A DNA stretch of 49,351 nucleotides from Opitutales bacterium (GCA_021772565.1 JAJFLR010000060.1:1-49351); one strand, 5' to 3'. Positions 34,353 to 44,485 are shown, numbered from the stretch's first letter. The notes: generated by a model from the sequence alone, not told the origin. Numbers and translations: made by a program.

Positions 34353-36479
34353 TTAATTCTCTAAAAGACCTTCTCTTTTTAACAGAGAATTGATATCCGG
34401 ATTCCGCTGCATGAAATCGCGAAATAATTTTTCAGGATCTTCCGAATTACCTTTACTCAATATCTTTTCACGAAATTCTTTACCGACATAACCGTTGAGT
34501 ACGCCTTCATTTCTAAAACGTGTAAACACGTCAGCGTCCAAAACTTCTGCCCATTTGTATGAATAGTAGCCTGCTGCATAACCAGTGCTATCAGCAAAAA
34601 GGTGACTGAATTGAAATAAATTTAACGGCTGTTTTGTCTTTGTGGGGTAATAGTAATCAGACAAAAGTTCTTCTAATTTTTCTTCAAAGTTTTCACTGCT
34701 AAAATTTTCAAAATTACAGTGTAATTCTAAATCCATTTTAGCAAATGAAAGTTGGCGCATAGTATTTCTTGCCGAATGAAAATTTCGAGATCGAAGCATT
34801 TTTTCAAAAAGATTGTCTGATATGCGTTCCCCTGATTCAAAGTGTTTTGCAATGAGATCAAGTCCCTCTTTTTCCCAGCACCAGTTTTCCATAATTTGTG
34901 AGGGAAGTTCGACAAAGTCCCATGCGACATTTGTGCCATTGAGTGATTTAATTTCAATCTCACCAAAAATATGGTGGATCAAATGACCAAACTCGTGGAA
35001 AATAGTTAAAACTTCATCATGCGTTAACAAAGAAGGGTTATTATTAATAGCTGGAGATAAGTTTCCACAAATTACCCCGAGGTGAGGATTACGTTTTTTA
35101 CCATCGGGTCCGCCGGTGATTAATGCTTCCATCCAGGCCCCGTTGCGTTTTGATTCGCGTGGATACCAGTCTGCATAAAAACTACCAAGGTGAGTCTTGT
35201 CATAATCTCTAATTTCGTAGTATTTTATATTTTTATGCCAACCCTCGACCGGTCTGGCCCATGGTGGTAATGTGCCGGGAAAACTGGGCGGTCCTCCTTC
35301 ACGATTAGCTTTTAAAAATATTGATGGCCGTTCCTTCACTCTAATGTCATAAATAAGTTCTGTGATTTCAACCAATCCATCGATTACATTTTTAATAGGA
35401 AAATAGGGACGCAGCTCTTCTGTATCAAAATCGTATTTTTCCTTACGAAGTTTTTCTGCCCAGTAAGCAGTTTCCCATGGTTCGAGTGCTTCTTTAGGTT
35501 GATTCGATTTTTCAGCTTTAAAATTTTCTAGCTCATCACATTCCCTATCGTAAGCAGCTTTTATTTTTTGATGAAATTCTTCAATAAATTTTTTTGCAGT
35601 GTCACCATTTTTTGCCATTCTACGACCTAGGATCAAGTCAGCAAAATTATTTTTTTGCAGTAATTTTGCCTTTTCATTTCTGAGTGATAAAATTTTCCAG
35701 ACAAGTTCCTTGTTATTATAGGGCTCATTTCTGCCGACTAAATTGTAAGCTTCCCATAGCCGTTTTCTCAAATCTGCGTCATCAAGATATTTGATGGCTG
35801 GAACATATGAAGGAGCTTGTAGTGAGAATCTCCACTGTGGTGAATCTTCACTGCCAAAACCCTTGTTCAATGCATCTTGTTGTGCGGCATCGACCGCCGA
35901 TTGTGGGAGGCCGCTTAATTTTTCTTTATCAGTTACTATAATTTCAAACTCATTGGATGCATCCAAAACATTTTCAGAAAATGTCTGTGTTATCTGGGTG
36001 AGTTCTTTTTCAATTTCACTGAACCTCTTTTTATCATCTTCAGACAAGTCAGCACCGTGTAATGTAAAATAGTTAATAGTTTCATCGATAAATCTCTTTT
36101 GAACTGGGCCTAATCTTGAAACTTCATCTGATTGCGAACTATGTTTAATGATTTTCCAAAGTTTTTCATTTAATGGAATGCTGGAAAAAAATACCGAGAT
36201 TTTTGGCAGCATGTTATTAAACGCTTTTCGTAGCTCAGGTGTATTGCACAATGAGTCAAGATGGGTTGCTTTTTTCCACGCATTTTCTACTATTTCTGTC
36301 GCATTTTCTAATGCATTAAAAGTGCTTTCAAATGATGCACTACTGAGGTCTTGATTTGCTATGTCGTCAATTCTTGCCTGTGCAATATCAACTGCTGAAA
36401 CTATACCATCCTCTAAAATATCAGGTCTGAGCTGCGACCATTGAATTTCAAAATTGTTATCAAGAAATGGATTTGTCAT
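34353..36479 (-). CDS. prlC: oligopeptidase A (M3 metallopeptidase)
   Basis: A 708-residue cytosolic zinc peptidase that degrades short peptides, including cleaved signal peptides. The zinc-binding HEFGH is at about 494-498 in LTIFHEFGHLIHHIFG, followed by a conserved ENWCWEKEGLDL with the third ligand Glu. The substrate-loop GYAAGYYSYKWAEVLDADVF near the C-terminus is intact. The length is normal for PrlC (about 680-710). It is monocistronic on the minus strand, with a 306-base intergenic region behind its start. The closely related Dcp is less likely given its N-terminal LRPDILEDGI and overall length. Confidence 0.95.
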   Translation of the reverse strand: MTNPFLDNNFEIQWSQLRPDILEDGIVSAVDIAQARIDDIANQDLSSASFESTFNALENATEIVENAWKKATHLDSLCNTPELRKAFNNMLPKISVFFSSIPLNEKLWKIIKHSSQSDEVSRLGPVQKRFIDETINYFTLHGADLSEDDKKRFSEIEKELTQITQTFSENVLDASNEFEIIVTDKEKLSGLPQSAVDAAQQDALNKGFGSEDSPQWRFSLQAPSYVPAIKYLDDADLRKRLWEAYNLVGRNEPYNNKELVWKILSLRNEKAKLLQKNNFADLILGRRMAKNGDTAKKFIEEFHQKIKAAYDRECDELENFKAEKSNQPKEALEPWETAYWAEKLRKEKYDFDTEELRPYFPIKNVIDGLVEITELIYDIRVKERPSIFLKANREGGPPSFPGTLPPWARPVEGWHKNIKYYEIRDYDKTHLGSFYADWYPRESKRNGAWMEALITGGPDGKKRNPHLGVICGNLSPAINNNPSLLTHDEVLTIFHEFGHLIHHIFGEIEIKSLNGTNVAWDFVELPSQIMENWCWEKEGLDLIAKHFESGERISDNLFEKMLRSRNFHSARNTMRQLSFAKMDLELHCNFENFSSENFEEKLEELLSDYYYPTKTKQPLNLFQFSHLFADSTGYAAGYYSYKWAEVLDADVFTRFRNEGVLNGYVGKEFREKILSKGNSEDPEKLFRDFMQRNPDINSLLKREGLLEN

Positions 36480-36730
36480 TACAAACTTAGTTTGTTAAAT
36501 ATTGAGTCAATATGAGTGATTTTATCTGAATTGTTTCGAAATCAGTAAATGCTTCAATACTAAAATACCAATTATATAGCATAAATATTAACGCATTTAT
36601 AACTTCACTTAGTCTATATGAAAATAGATACTTAATGTGATTTAAAAAAGTTTCTTTTTAATCGATAGTGGTAAGCATATTAAAACTATCAATATTCATA
36701 TAGTCAAAATACCAATCGTTACACTCAAGT

Positions 36731-36768
36731 AGTCTATTGCAATTCGCTTACGAATTTGGCGTTAGACT
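36731..36768. repeat. 38-base attC-like imperfect hairpin ahead of the DUF2721 gene
   Basis: Outer arms AGTCTA (36731-36736) and TAGACT (36763-36768) are exact complements. The inner arms AATTCG/CGAATT enclose CTTA, with mismatched TTGC versus TGGCGT between. The right half reads GCGTTAGAC, an exact attC R' box, but the left box (GTCTATT) is poor and the whole is shorter than typical attC sites. The hairpin overlaps the region before the ATG at 36786. The rest of the 306-base gap (36480-36785) shows only AT-rich sequence and a weak GATAGT/ACTATC stem. Confidence 0.35.
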
Positions 36769-36785
36769 TCATTAAATTAAACAGT

Positions 36786-37244
36786 ATGCAAATTACAACC
36801 TTATCACAACTCATTCCAATTCTCCAGACGGCGATCAGCCCTGTTATATTAATTTCAGGCATCGGTTTACTCCTTTTGACAATGACAAATCGTCTTGGGC
36901 GTGCTGTTGACCGTGCAAGAAGTTTACATGCCGACATTATTAGTGCTGAAGGTAGTAGTAGAGAGAAGATTGCGGAACAGATACAAATCCTTTGGAAACG
37001 TACTCATTCTATTCGATTAGCGATTACTCTGGCATCACTGAGTGCATTGCTTTCATCGACACTGATAGTAGCGATATTTGTCTCGACCTTGTGGCAAGTT
37101 GAAATAGCAGGGTTTATCACATTATTATTCATGGTCTCTATTGGGTGCCTGATGGGATCACTTGTTATGTTTATCTATGACATAAACAACTCGTTGACCG
37201 CACTTAAAATTGAGTTGGGAGACAGTGGAATTAACAAGACGTAA
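36786..37244 (+). CDS. DUF2721 family membrane protein
   Basis: A 152-residue membrane protein of the DUF2721 family. Three hydrophobic segments are visible: ISPVILISGIGLLLLTM near residues 17-33, LAITLASLSALLSSTLIVAIFVSTL near 75-99, and IAGFITLLFMVSIGCLMGSLVMFIYDIN after that. A charged loop (NRLGRAVDRARSLHADI) follows the first. Function is unknown. A TTG ten codons upstream keeps the frame open, but ATG at 36786 gives the normal family start. A single hairpin precedes it. It is not part of the rpmH operon, which begins 330 bases later with its own promoter. Confidence 0.85.
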   Translation: MQITTLSQLIPILQTAISPVILISGIGLLLLTMTNRLGRAVDRARSLHADIISAEGSSREKIAEQIQILWKRTHSIRLAITLASLSALLSSTLIVAIFVSTLWQVEIAGFITLLFMVSIGCLMGSLVMFIYDINNSLTALKIELGDSGINKT

Positions 37245-37360
37245 ACTATTGATTTAAGATGGCTAAAGTATTCAATTAAACATAAACAATAACTGCAAAC
37301 TAGCTGGATCAGCTGGCAGAAATGAAATTGGATTAAATTATAACGCGTTGATGGCAGTGT

Positions 37361-37381
37361 GTTTGAGTGTCCTTCTCAAAC
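37361..37381. terminator. possible hairpin terminator or unpaired stem-loop after DUF2721
   Basis: The stem GTTTGAG (37361-37367) pairs with CTCAAAC (37375-37381) around a 7-base loop. No T-tract follows, so an intrinsic terminator is only possible. It lies within the 330-base gap between DUF2721 and rpmH (37245-37574). Otherwise that gap contains AT-rich leader DNA and the rpmH promoter. Confidence 0.3.
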
Positions 37382-37523
37382 TTGCAATTGTGAATATGAA
37401 ATAACGCTTAAAATACTGAATTCATATCCTGCTATAAGATATTTGTTAATAAAAACAAACTGTCGAATATAAGAATCAGTTTTGATCCTAATACTAATCG
37501 ATTTATTATTTGTTTATCAATCC

Positions 37524-37551
37524 TTGACATAATTGGATTAAAAAATATTTA
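37524..37551 (+). promoter_or_regulatory. sigma-70-type promoter for the rpmH operon
   Basis: The -35 is a perfect TTGACA at 37524-37529 and the -10 is TATTTA at 37546-37551, with a 16-base spacer. Transcription would begin near 37558, about 17 bases before the rpmH ATG. No strong Shine-Dalgarno lies between, in keeping with the other core genes. Confidence 0.6.
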
Positions 37552-37574
37552 AGTGAGACTTAATTTTTAAATAA

Positions 37575-37709
37575 ATGAAACCAACCTATAATCCATCAAA
37601 GATAAGAAGAGCACGAAAATTTGGGTTTCGAGCTAGATTAAGTACCCGTAGTGGACGGGCAATATTGGCTGCACGTCGGCGCAAAGGACGTAAACGCCTT
37701 GCGGCCTGA
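37575..37709 (+). CDS. rpmH: 50S ribosomal protein L34
   Basis: A 44-residue, strongly basic ribosomal protein. The reading [20 protein letters not shown], then a run of Arg/Lys ending GRKRLAA and TGA, is a clear L34. The usual MKRTYQPS start becomes MKPTYNPS. It is followed 12 bases later by rnpA, in the conserved order rpmH-rnpA-yidD-yidC. A good promoter lies just upstream. dnaA, often the divergent neighbour of rpmH, is not present. Confidence 0.96.
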   Translation: MKPTYNPSKIRRARKFGFRARLSTRSGRAILAARRRKGRKRLAA

Positions 37710-37721
37710 TTAGGCTTTGTT

Positions 37722-38075
37722 ATGCGATTTATCGCTGGGCAAAGATTGCGGTGCGACCTGGATTATAACACCGTCCGTAGCGAAGGGAAACGTATTGATT
37801 GTGGGGTTTTTGTCATACAACTTAGGCAGAACACGAATATTTCAAATAATAACCTAAAAATCAGGCGTATGGGAGTCATTGCCTCCAGGGCAGTTGGAAA
37901 TGCAGTTAAGAGAAATCGTGGTAAAAGGTTATTGAGGGAAATTTTTCGCCTAAACCAGAATATTCTTCCAACAGGCTGTGACATAGTGTTAGTTGCTCGA
38001 AAAAAAATTGATGAATATTCATTTCAGGAGCTGCAAAAGAGATATTTAGCGGGATTAAAGAAATTAGGGATTTAA
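37722..38075 (+). CDS. rnpA: ribonuclease P protein component
   Basis: A 117-residue basic protein that assists the RNase P RNA in 5' maturation of tRNAs. The RNR motif is preserved in VIASRAVGNAVKRNRGKRLLREIFR, and the closing DIVLVARKKIDEYSFQELQ is typical. It is between rpmH and yidD as in most bacteria. The start GTTATGCG has no Shine-Dalgarno, so translation may depend on coupling to rpmH. A 106-base AT-rich gap follows. Confidence 0.95.
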   Translation: MRFIAGQRLRCDLDYNTVRSEGKRIDCGVFVIQLRQNTNISNNNLKIRRMGVIASRAVGNAVKRNRGKRLLREIFRLNQNILPTGCDIVLVARKKIDEYSFQELQKRYLAGLKKLGI

Positions 38076-38181
38076 AAATAGAAATTGGATTCAAACGGTC
38101 ATGAAGCTTTATACAATTTAAAAATAGTGGAGCGAATATAATTTATAGCACTGATACGAAATTAAATCAAAAATACTTAAT

Positions 38182-38469
38182 ATGAAACTAAATTTCAAAT
38201 TACCATTTTCGAATTTTAAACCTATTTACCTATTTATCTTATTAATTAAAATCTATCAGCTTTGTCTTTCGCCTATGAAAAAAGTAATATTTGGAGCACA
38301 TGCCGAATGTCGTTATTATCCAACTTGTTCGGAATATGCGTGTCAGTGTTTAACAAAGCATGGAATTTTTATGGGTATAATATTATCGATAAAGAGAATA
38401 ATACGGTGCCATCCATTTCACGAAGGTGGTTTTGATCCTGTTCCGGAAATTCCGGATAGCAATCATTAG
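38182..38469 (+). CDS. yidD: membrane protein insertion efficiency factor YidD
   Basis: A 95-residue protein of the YidD family, an amphipathic inner-membrane-associated helper of YidC. The core KIYQLCLSPMKKVIFGAHAECRYYPTCSEYACQCLTKHG through RCHPFHEGGFDPVP is diagnostic. The N-terminal 20 residues (MKLNFKLPFSNFKPIYLFIL) are slightly longer than usual. It stands 24 bases before yidC. There is no additional gene between rnpA and it. Confidence 0.95.
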   Translation: MKLNFKLPFSNFKPIYLFILLIKIYQLCLSPMKKVIFGAHAECRYYPTCSEYACQCLTKHGIFMGIILSIKRIIRCHPFHEGGFDPVPEIPDSNH

Positions 38470-38493
38470 TTAATATTTGAAGTACGCGCAATA

Positions 38494-40368
38494 ATGGATA
38501 GACATTACACAGTTATCGGTATATTTTTTGTCACAGCCGCATTGGGATTAATGGTCTGGCAGGGTATGGAGTCTAAAAAAAGGGCTGAAGAGTATCGTCA
38601 GCAAAATCCACCACAAATTGTTGATGCGACATCTGATAGTAGTGATTCAGACTCTTCACAATCGACTACACCGGCTGATGATAGTAATGCAATTCCTGCA
38701 TTACTTCAGAACTCTGACCCAATTTCTAAACAACAATATTCTGATGAGGGTGGGAGTCTTATCACAAAAGTTGAGGATAAAGAAATAAAGCCGGTAGTGA
38801 GCGATATTGAAATTATCCATTCTATGGAAAATGAGTTTTTTAAAGTCGATTTTACTAGTTTTGGTGGTGCTATTAAAAGAGTGGCATTAAAAAAGTATGC
38901 TGCTGAAATTGGATCTGACACCCCATATATTTTTAATGAATATTCTGATGTTCCTGCATTAAGTATCAGTCTTAAAGATAGTTCGGGTAGTGTTCATGAA
39001 TATGCTCCAAATTATCAACTGTTGGAAAAAAGTGACAAAGGCATTAAATTTGGCTTAACCCTGTCAACCGGTGTGGAGGTGGTTCGTGAATATTCATTTT
39101 CTATCTCTGATAATGAAGCGACTCCATATATTATTTCTCATACAACTCGGTTTTTAAATCGAACAGAGTCACATTTTAAAATTGATAAACTTTATGTAAA
39201 TGTTGGAACTGCTGCCCCTACGGATTCGGATCCGACTGGATATCTACTCAACTTTGGCTACTACGATGGAGAAAAGGCGCACTTTATTAATGCAAGTAAA
39301 TTTAAAGCTGGAGGATTTCTCGGAATGTTTAAACGTCAACCTATGGACTCATTGCAGGAATCGAGTAAATCTTCCTGGGTCTGTGTGAAAAATCAATTCT
39401 TCACTGCTATTGTCACGCCAAAAATTTTGGGGAACGGGATTTATGTTAAACCTGTAGAATTCCCCTCTGTTGAAGATGACAAATCTATAGTTACCGGAAT
39501 TACGGGTAGTATTGAATTTAATTTGGATACAATAAATCCAGGAACGCAAAGAGTTTTGGAACTCGATTACTATGTCGGGCCAAAAGAACATAAGAGATTA
39601 TCAAAATTACCCGAAAATCAAGAATTGGTCATGCAATTTGGGTTTTTTAAAGTTATCTGTGTGTTATTGCTTAAACTTCTTATCAATTTGGAAGGGTTGG
39701 TAAAAAATTATGGAATCGCTATTATTTTAATGACTCTGATCATTCGTCTCTGCTTGTGGCCGTTGACTGCTAAGGCTGCTCGATCTGCTAAGGAGATGTC
39801 TAAAATTCAAGAACCGCTACAACAGTTAAAAGAAAAATATAAAGGTAGTCCGGAGAAGCTCAACAAAGCGACCTTGAAATTATTTAAAGAACACAGAATA
39901 AACCCAGCAGCAGGGTGCTTTCCAATCTTAATACAGATCCCGATATTTTTTGCCCTTTTCAGTATGTTGCGCAGTGCCTCAGAATTGCGATTTGCTTCAT
40001 TTATGTGGATTGATGATCTATCACTTCCCGATCAATTTGCAATTATTGGTGGTATTCCAATAAACATTCTGCCTCTATTAATGGGAGTAACTATGTTTTA
40101 TCAAATGAAAATGACACCGACTACAGCTGACAAAACTCAGCAAAAAATTATGCAGATGATGCCGGTGATATTTTTAGTCATTTGCTACAATTTTTCATCC
40201 GGGCTTGTGTTGTACTGGACAGTTTCAAATTTATTCTCCATTTTTCAACAAGTCATAACTAATAAAAGTAAAGATAAGGAAATTATTCCGGTGATAGAAC
40301 CTGAAACGAAAGAAAAGAGTCAAACACCTCTTATTAAGAAAAAACGAAATAAACCCAAAAAAAATTAG
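38494..40368 (+). CDS. yidC: membrane protein insertase YidC
   Basis: A 624-residue insertase of the Gram-negative type. A transmembrane segment at residues 5-21 is followed by a linker rich in Ser/Asp and a large periplasmic beta-supersandwich domain (about 95-370). The core helices then begin FGFFKVICVLLLKLLINLEGLVKN. YGIAIILMTLIIRLCLWPLT contains the hydrophilic-groove Arg. The cytoplasmic hairpin PLQQLKEKYKGSPEKLNKATLKLFKEHRINPAAGCFPILIQIPIFFALFSML is complete. The basic C-terminus (LIKKKRNKPKKN) could contact the ribosome. Periplasmic domain and helical hairpin show the envelope is diderm. Confidence 0.96.
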   Translation: MDRHYTVIGIFFVTAALGLMVWQGMESKKRAEEYRQQNPPQIVDATSDSSDSDSSQSTTPADDSNAIPALLQNSDPISKQQYSDEGGSLITKVEDKEIKPVVSDIEIIHSMENEFFKVDFTSFGGAIKRVALKKYAAEIGSDTPYIFNEYSDVPALSISLKDSSGSVHEYAPNYQLLEKSDKGIKFGLTLSTGVEVVREYSFSISDNEATPYIISHTTRFLNRTESHFKIDKLYVNVGTAAPTDSDPTGYLLNFGYYDGEKAHFINASKFKAGGFLGMFKRQPMDSLQESSKSSWVCVKNQFFTAIVTPKILGNGIYVKPVEFPSVEDDKSIVTGITGSIEFNLDTINPGTQRVLELDYYVGPKEHKRLSKLPENQELVMQFGFFKVICVLLLKLLINLEGLVKNYGIAIILMTLIIRLCLWPLTAKAARSAKEMSKIQEPLQQLKEKYKGSPEKLNKATLKLFKEHRINPAAGCFPILIQIPIFFALFSMLRSASELRFASFMWIDDLSLPDQFAIIGGIPINILPLLMGVTMFYQMKMTPTTADKTQQKIMQMMPVIFLVICYNFSSGLVLYWTVSNLFSIFQQVITNKSKDKEIIPVIEPETKEKSQTPLIKKKRNKPKKN

Positions 40369-40377
40369 AAGTTAGAT

Positions 40378-41118
40378 ATGTCCGGGCATAGTAAATGGGC
40401 GACAATTAAAAGGCACAAGGCTGCGGTTGATGCTAAACGCGGAAAAAAGTTTAGTGTCATTGCAAAAGAGATTTCAATGGCTGCACGTGATGGAGGAAGC
40501 AATCCGGAATTCAATATGCGATTGCGAACATTGTTATCAAAAGCAAAAGCTGCTAACATGCCTTCGGATAACATCGAGCGCGCTATTAAAAAAGGCACAG
40601 GGGAACTTCCTGGACAATCATACGAGCAACTGACTTATGAAGGTTATGGGCCGGGTGGTGTAGGAATTATTGTCGAAGTAACAACTGATAATAAAAATCG
40701 AAGTGCTGCAGATGTGCGTAGTGCTTTTACTAAATATGGCGGTAAATTAGCAGTTTCAGGTGCTTTATCGTTTAACTTTCACAGGTTAGGGCAATTTTTA
40801 ATTTCCGCTGAAAAAACTAATGAAGAAAAACTGATGGATATTGTTATTGATGCCGGGGCTGAAGATATAAAAAATATGGATGATCATTTTGAAGTTATCT
40901 GTCCAATGGCCTCCTATGATGAAGTTTCATCAGCACTTGAAAAAGCAGGTATTGAATCAGATGAATCAGAAATTGCTTACATCCCTAGTAATTTAATCAA
41001 CGTTAGTGAATCTGATATTGCTAAAAGAGTAATGAAACTGGTAGATATACTCGATGAACTTGAAGATGTGCAGCATGTTTACTCTAATTATGACATTGAC
41101 GAAAAATTGTTGAGTTAA
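40378..41118 (+). CDS. yebC: YebC/PmpR-family protein
   Basis: A 246-residue member of the YebC family. The start SGHSKWATIKRHKAAVDAKRGK and MPSDNIERAIKKGTG are diagnostic. The acidic middle YEGYGPGGVGIIVEVTTDNKNRS and the C-terminal domain ending LVDILDELEDVQHVYSNYDI are normal. Members are described as transcription regulators, and recent work links some to rescue of ribosomes stalled at polyproline; which applies here is unknown. It follows yidC after 9 bases, and the usual neighbour ruvC is absent. Confidence 0.95.
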   Translation: MSGHSKWATIKRHKAAVDAKRGKKFSVIAKEISMAARDGGSNPEFNMRLRTLLSKAKAANMPSDNIERAIKKGTGELPGQSYEQLTYEGYGPGGVGIIVEVTTDNKNRSAADVRSAFTKYGGKLAVSGALSFNFHRLGQFLISAEKTNEEKLMDIVIDAGAEDIKNMDDHFEVICPMASYDEVSSALEKAGIESDESEIAYIPSNLINVSESDIAKRVMKLVDILDELEDVQHVYSNYDIDEKLLS

Positions 41119-41187
41119 GGCGGTTATAAATTTTTTTGACGTTATTTTTTTAATAATTAATACTGGTTTCCTCAGATAATATAGTTA

Positions 41188-42921
41188 ATGGATAAAAACG
41201 ATATCATCGATATTCTTGAAGAAATTGCAGTATTACTAGAACTGAAAGGCGAAGGTGTCTTTAAAGTTAGAGCTTATCAGTCAGGAGCTCGTGTACTTGA
41301 GACATTGGAAGAAGATTTTAAATCATTAGTCGATAACAACGGACTTATAAATATTTCTGGAATAGGGAAAGCACTCGTTGAAAAAATTACCACTTTATAC
41401 AATACTGGAAAATTAGATTATTATGATCAATTAAAAGCTTCTGTCCCTAATGGATTAATAGAAATGCTTGATATTCCGGGATTGGGTGCAAAAAAAATTA
41501 AAGCAATTCATGAAAAATTAGGTGTTGATTCTATTGATAAACTAACGGAAGTTTGTCAAAAAAAATTAGTGGCTGATCTACCGGGGTTTGGTGTTAAGTC
41601 ACAAAATAAAATATTAACCGGCATAAAAAACAGAGAAGCATATGGTAAACGACATCTCTGGTGGCGTGCCAATAAAGTTGCCGAAATAATATTAAACGAA
41701 TTGAATCAACTACCGGAAGTTGAACTCATAGAAAATGCAGGTAGTCTTCGTCGATGTTTAGAAACGGTTGGAGATCTCGATTTTATAGTAGCATCTTCTA
41801 AGCCTGAGCCGGTTATGAAAAAATTTACATCGTTAGATAATGTTGTTGAAATTACCGCAAAAGGTGAAACGAAATCCAGTGTTAGATTTGATGGGGGAAT
41901 GCAGGCTGATTTAAGGGTTGTTCCGAAAGAGCAATTTTATTTTGCACTACATCATTTTACAGGATCAAAGGATCACAATATTTTGATGCGTCAGCGTGCA
42001 TTAAGTAAAGGTTATAGTTTAAGTGAATGGGGGATTACGGCAAAAGGAGCGGATAGTAAACTACCGATGGATAAACAGTTTAATTCTGAAAAGGAAATTT
42101 TTGAATTTTTAGATCTAAACTATATTCCCCCGGAACTGCGCGAGGGTATTGATGAGTTGGACGCATCAGAAAAAAACGTTATTCCTGTGTTGATTAATCA
42201 AAAAGAAATAAGAGGATCATTTCATAATCATACAAATGTCTCCGATGGAAAAAATACTTTAGATGAAATGGCAGAAGCTGCACAAAGTTTAAGGTGGGAC
42301 TTTCTTGGAATTGCCGATCATTCTAAATCAAGTTTTCAAGCTAACGGATTAAGTGAAGAGAGACTTTTTCAGCAAATCGAAAAAATTAGAAAAATAAATC
42401 AGTCCGGGAAATACAAGACACATCTGTTTTCCGGTGTTGAGTGTGATATTTTACCCAACGGTGAGTTAGATTTTGCTGATGATATATTAAAAGAACTTGA
42501 TTATGTCGTTGTATCTGTGCATTCGGCTTTTAGCCAGAGTGAAGATGAAATGACCTCCAGAGTAATTAGAGCATTGGAAAATCCATATGCAACGATGTTA
42601 GGTCATCCGACAGGTCGTTTGCTTCTGCGCAGAGAGGCCTATGCTATTAATTTGGAAAAAATTATCGATACTGCTATTTCCAACAATAAAATAATAGAGT
42701 TAAATGCAAATCCACTTCGACTCGATTTAGATTGGCGGCTTTGGAAAAAGGCTGCAGAAAAGGGGTTGCTCTGTGCGATTAATCCAGATGCACACAACAC
42801 GAAAGATCTAAATTATGTAATTGCAGGTGTAAATGTTGCAAGAAAAGGATGGTTGGAAAGTTCTCAAATAATTAATACATTCAGTCTCGATAATATAAAA
42901 CGTCTCTTTTTGAAAAATTAA
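41188..42921 (+). CDS. polX: DNA polymerase/3'-5' exonuclease PolX
   Basis: A 577-residue bacterial family X polymerase with a C-terminal PHP exonuclease, active in base excision and gap repair. The 8-kDa lyase domain (about 1-80) and HhH segments ([24 protein letters not shown]) precede the polymerase palm. There the metal-binding aspartates lie in [18 protein letters not shown] near 192-206, and the third in QADLRVVP. The PHP domain starts near 342 with [17 protein letters not shown] and [10 protein letters not shown], and ends with [10 protein letters not shown]. All metal-binding motifs are present. It is downstream of yebC by 69 bases. Confidence 0.95.
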   Translation: MDKNDIIDILEEIAVLLELKGEGVFKVRAYQSGARVLETLEEDFKSLVDNNGLINISGIGKALVEKITTLYNTGKLDYYDQLKASVPNGLIEMLDIPGLGAKKIKAIHEKLGVDSIDKLTEVCQKKLVADLPGFGVKSQNKILTGIKNREAYGKRHLWWRANKVAEIILNELNQLPEVELIENAGSLRRCLETVGDLDFIVASSKPEPVMKKFTSLDNVVEITAKGETKSSVRFDGGMQADLRVVPKEQFYFALHHFTGSKDHNILMRQRALSKGYSLSEWGITAKGADSKLPMDKQFNSEKEIFEFLDLNYIPPELREGIDELDASEKNVIPVLINQKEIRGSFHNHTNVSDGKNTLDEMAEAAQSLRWDFLGIADHSKSSFQANGLSEERLFQQIEKIRKINQSGKYKTHLFSGVECDILPNGELDFADDILKELDYVVVSVHSAFSQSEDEMTSRVIRALENPYATMLGHPTGRLLLRREAYAINLEKIIDTAISNNKIIELNANPLRLDLDWRLWKKAAEKGLLCAINPDAHNTKDLNYVIAGVNVARKGWLESSQIINTFSLDNIKRLFLKN

Positions 42922-42955
42922 TAATTAATTAATTCAGACTTATATCCAAGAATTT

Positions 42956-44446
42956 ATGAGTAAATCATCTGCAGTAGATATGTTGGAAGCATATCGTAAA
43001 CAGACAGGAAATAAAGATACGCATAAGGTTACAGTCACTTGGAGAGAACGTATAATTGTATTCTTAATTGTTACTCAACTGATATTTACTGTTTGGGTTT
43101 TCGGTGGCGTCAAACTTTGGACTAACTATGTTAATATCATATTTAGTGGCGTTACGTTTCTTTTTTTATTTGTTCCGTTTTTTTACAAGGCCAGACACTT
43201 TGGCATTAGAAGTTCAACACCCGGAGAGAATTTTAAGCTATTATTTAAATTTCCTGTTTTTTGGTTTGGGCTTTTGTTAATGATATATATTTCGATACAA
43301 GGATTTAATGTGTCTGATGTGTTTGGTACTGACGGAATTTTGTGGTGGCTTATTCCTGTTAGCTACATTGAATGGCTGCCCTCAGGTTTTGATACTCCAA
43401 TAGGTGGCATGAGTCCATGGCGAACAATTATTATGCTCGGTGCCCCCTGGTTAATGATATGTACGATTTGGGTGGGTATCCGTCATAGGCGGTCAATTCG
43501 CATATTATTTGTTTTAATGTGCGTCAATAATACCATTTTAGCGATTGTAGCAGTAGCTCAAAAAATGACAGGAGCAAAGCTAATTTTATGGAGATATGGA
43601 AGTGAAGCTCAAACGTTTTGGGGCACATTTATAAATGGAAATCATGGTGCAGTATTTCTCTATCTAGGCATTACAGTGTCACTCAGTCTGTACTTTTATT
43701 ATTTTGAAAAATCTAAGCGCAAGATGTCTAAGAATTCATTTTATATTATATTTCTTGGGTTTGGAATAATTATGTCAACATCTTCTATGTATGCTTTAAG
43801 TAGAGGCAGTATATTGGCAGTATTTATTTTATTCTCTATGATACTACCAATATACTGTATCTTTTTATACCGATTAAGAGAATTTGGAGTGAAATTATTG
43901 CCTAACTACATTGTTGTTGTCTTAATAATTATTTTTAGTGTAAAAATATTTAATTTTTTTGATAGTAAATTAAAAGAAGAAAAAATTACTCATTCATTTA
44001 GTAATTCTATTAATTTTGAAAATTCATTACGTTATCATTTGTATCAGGCAACTTGGAAAATGATAAAGGACAACTGGATTTTTGGTTATGGTGCTGGATC
44101 TTATCGTTATCAATTTCCGTATTATCAAAGAAAATATTTTAGAGAAAACAATTTAAAATTTAAGTATAATGTGTTCGTCAGATTTGCTCATAATGACTAT
44201 TTACATTACTTAAGTGAACTTGGCATTGTAGGTTGTAGCTTTATTTTTTTATCATTCCTTTATTTTTCTATTAAATATTTTAATAAAATTAAATCTATTA
44301 GGTTTCATCATACTATTATACTCGTTGGTTGTAGCATATCACTATTACACGCATTAATTGAATTTCATTTTTTTAATCCGGCGGTTCTATTCTTTTTCTC
44401 GTTATTGTTAGTTGGAAACTTAAAATTACTTGAACTGAGAGTGTAA
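42956..44446 (+). CDS. O-antigen ligase/polymerase-like (Wzy_C) membrane protein
   Basis: A 496-residue protein with about ten to twelve transmembrane helices. The region GNHGAVFLYLGITVSLSLYF to STSSMYALSRGSILAVFILF is the Wzy_C/WaaL core. The large periplasmic loop holds WIFGYGAGSYRYQFPYYQRK and FAHNDYLHYLSELGIVGC, with the conserved H-N-D-Y-L-H (FAHNDYLHYL) typical of O-antigen ligases and polymerases. It could ligate O-antigen to lipid A-core, polymerise a glycan, or glycosylate protein. No glycosyltransferase cluster adjoins it. It is probably the last gene of the polX segment, 34 bases after it. Confidence 0.85.
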   Translation: MSKSSAVDMLEAYRKQTGNKDTHKVTVTWRERIIVFLIVTQLIFTVWVFGGVKLWTNYVNIIFSGVTFLFLFVPFFYKARHFGIRSSTPGENFKLLFKFPVFWFGLLLMIYISIQGFNVSDVFGTDGILWWLIPVSYIEWLPSGFDTPIGGMSPWRTIIMLGAPWLMICTIWVGIRHRRSIRILFVLMCVNNTILAIVAVAQKMTGAKLILWRYGSEAQTFWGTFINGNHGAVFLYLGITVSLSLYFYYFEKSKRKMSKNSFYIIFLGFGIIMSTSSMYALSRGSILAVFILFSMILPIYCIFLYRLREFGVKLLPNYIVVVLIIIFSVKIFNFFDSKLKEEKITHSFSNSINFENSLRYHLYQATWKMIKDNWIFGYGAGSYRYQFPYYQRKYFRENNLKFKYNVFVRFAHNDYLHYLSELGIVGCSFIFLSFLYFSIKYFNKIKSIRFHHTIILVGCSISLLHALIEFHFFNPAVLFFFSLLLVGNLKLLELRV

Positions 44447-44485
44447 ATAAAATCGATCTAATAATATTCAGTTATAATCTCAGGA

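Noticed and set aside
36756-36785. TTG start ten codons upstream of the DUF2721 ATG
   Set aside because: It lies within the hairpin and adds residues unlike the family; ATG at 36786 is better.
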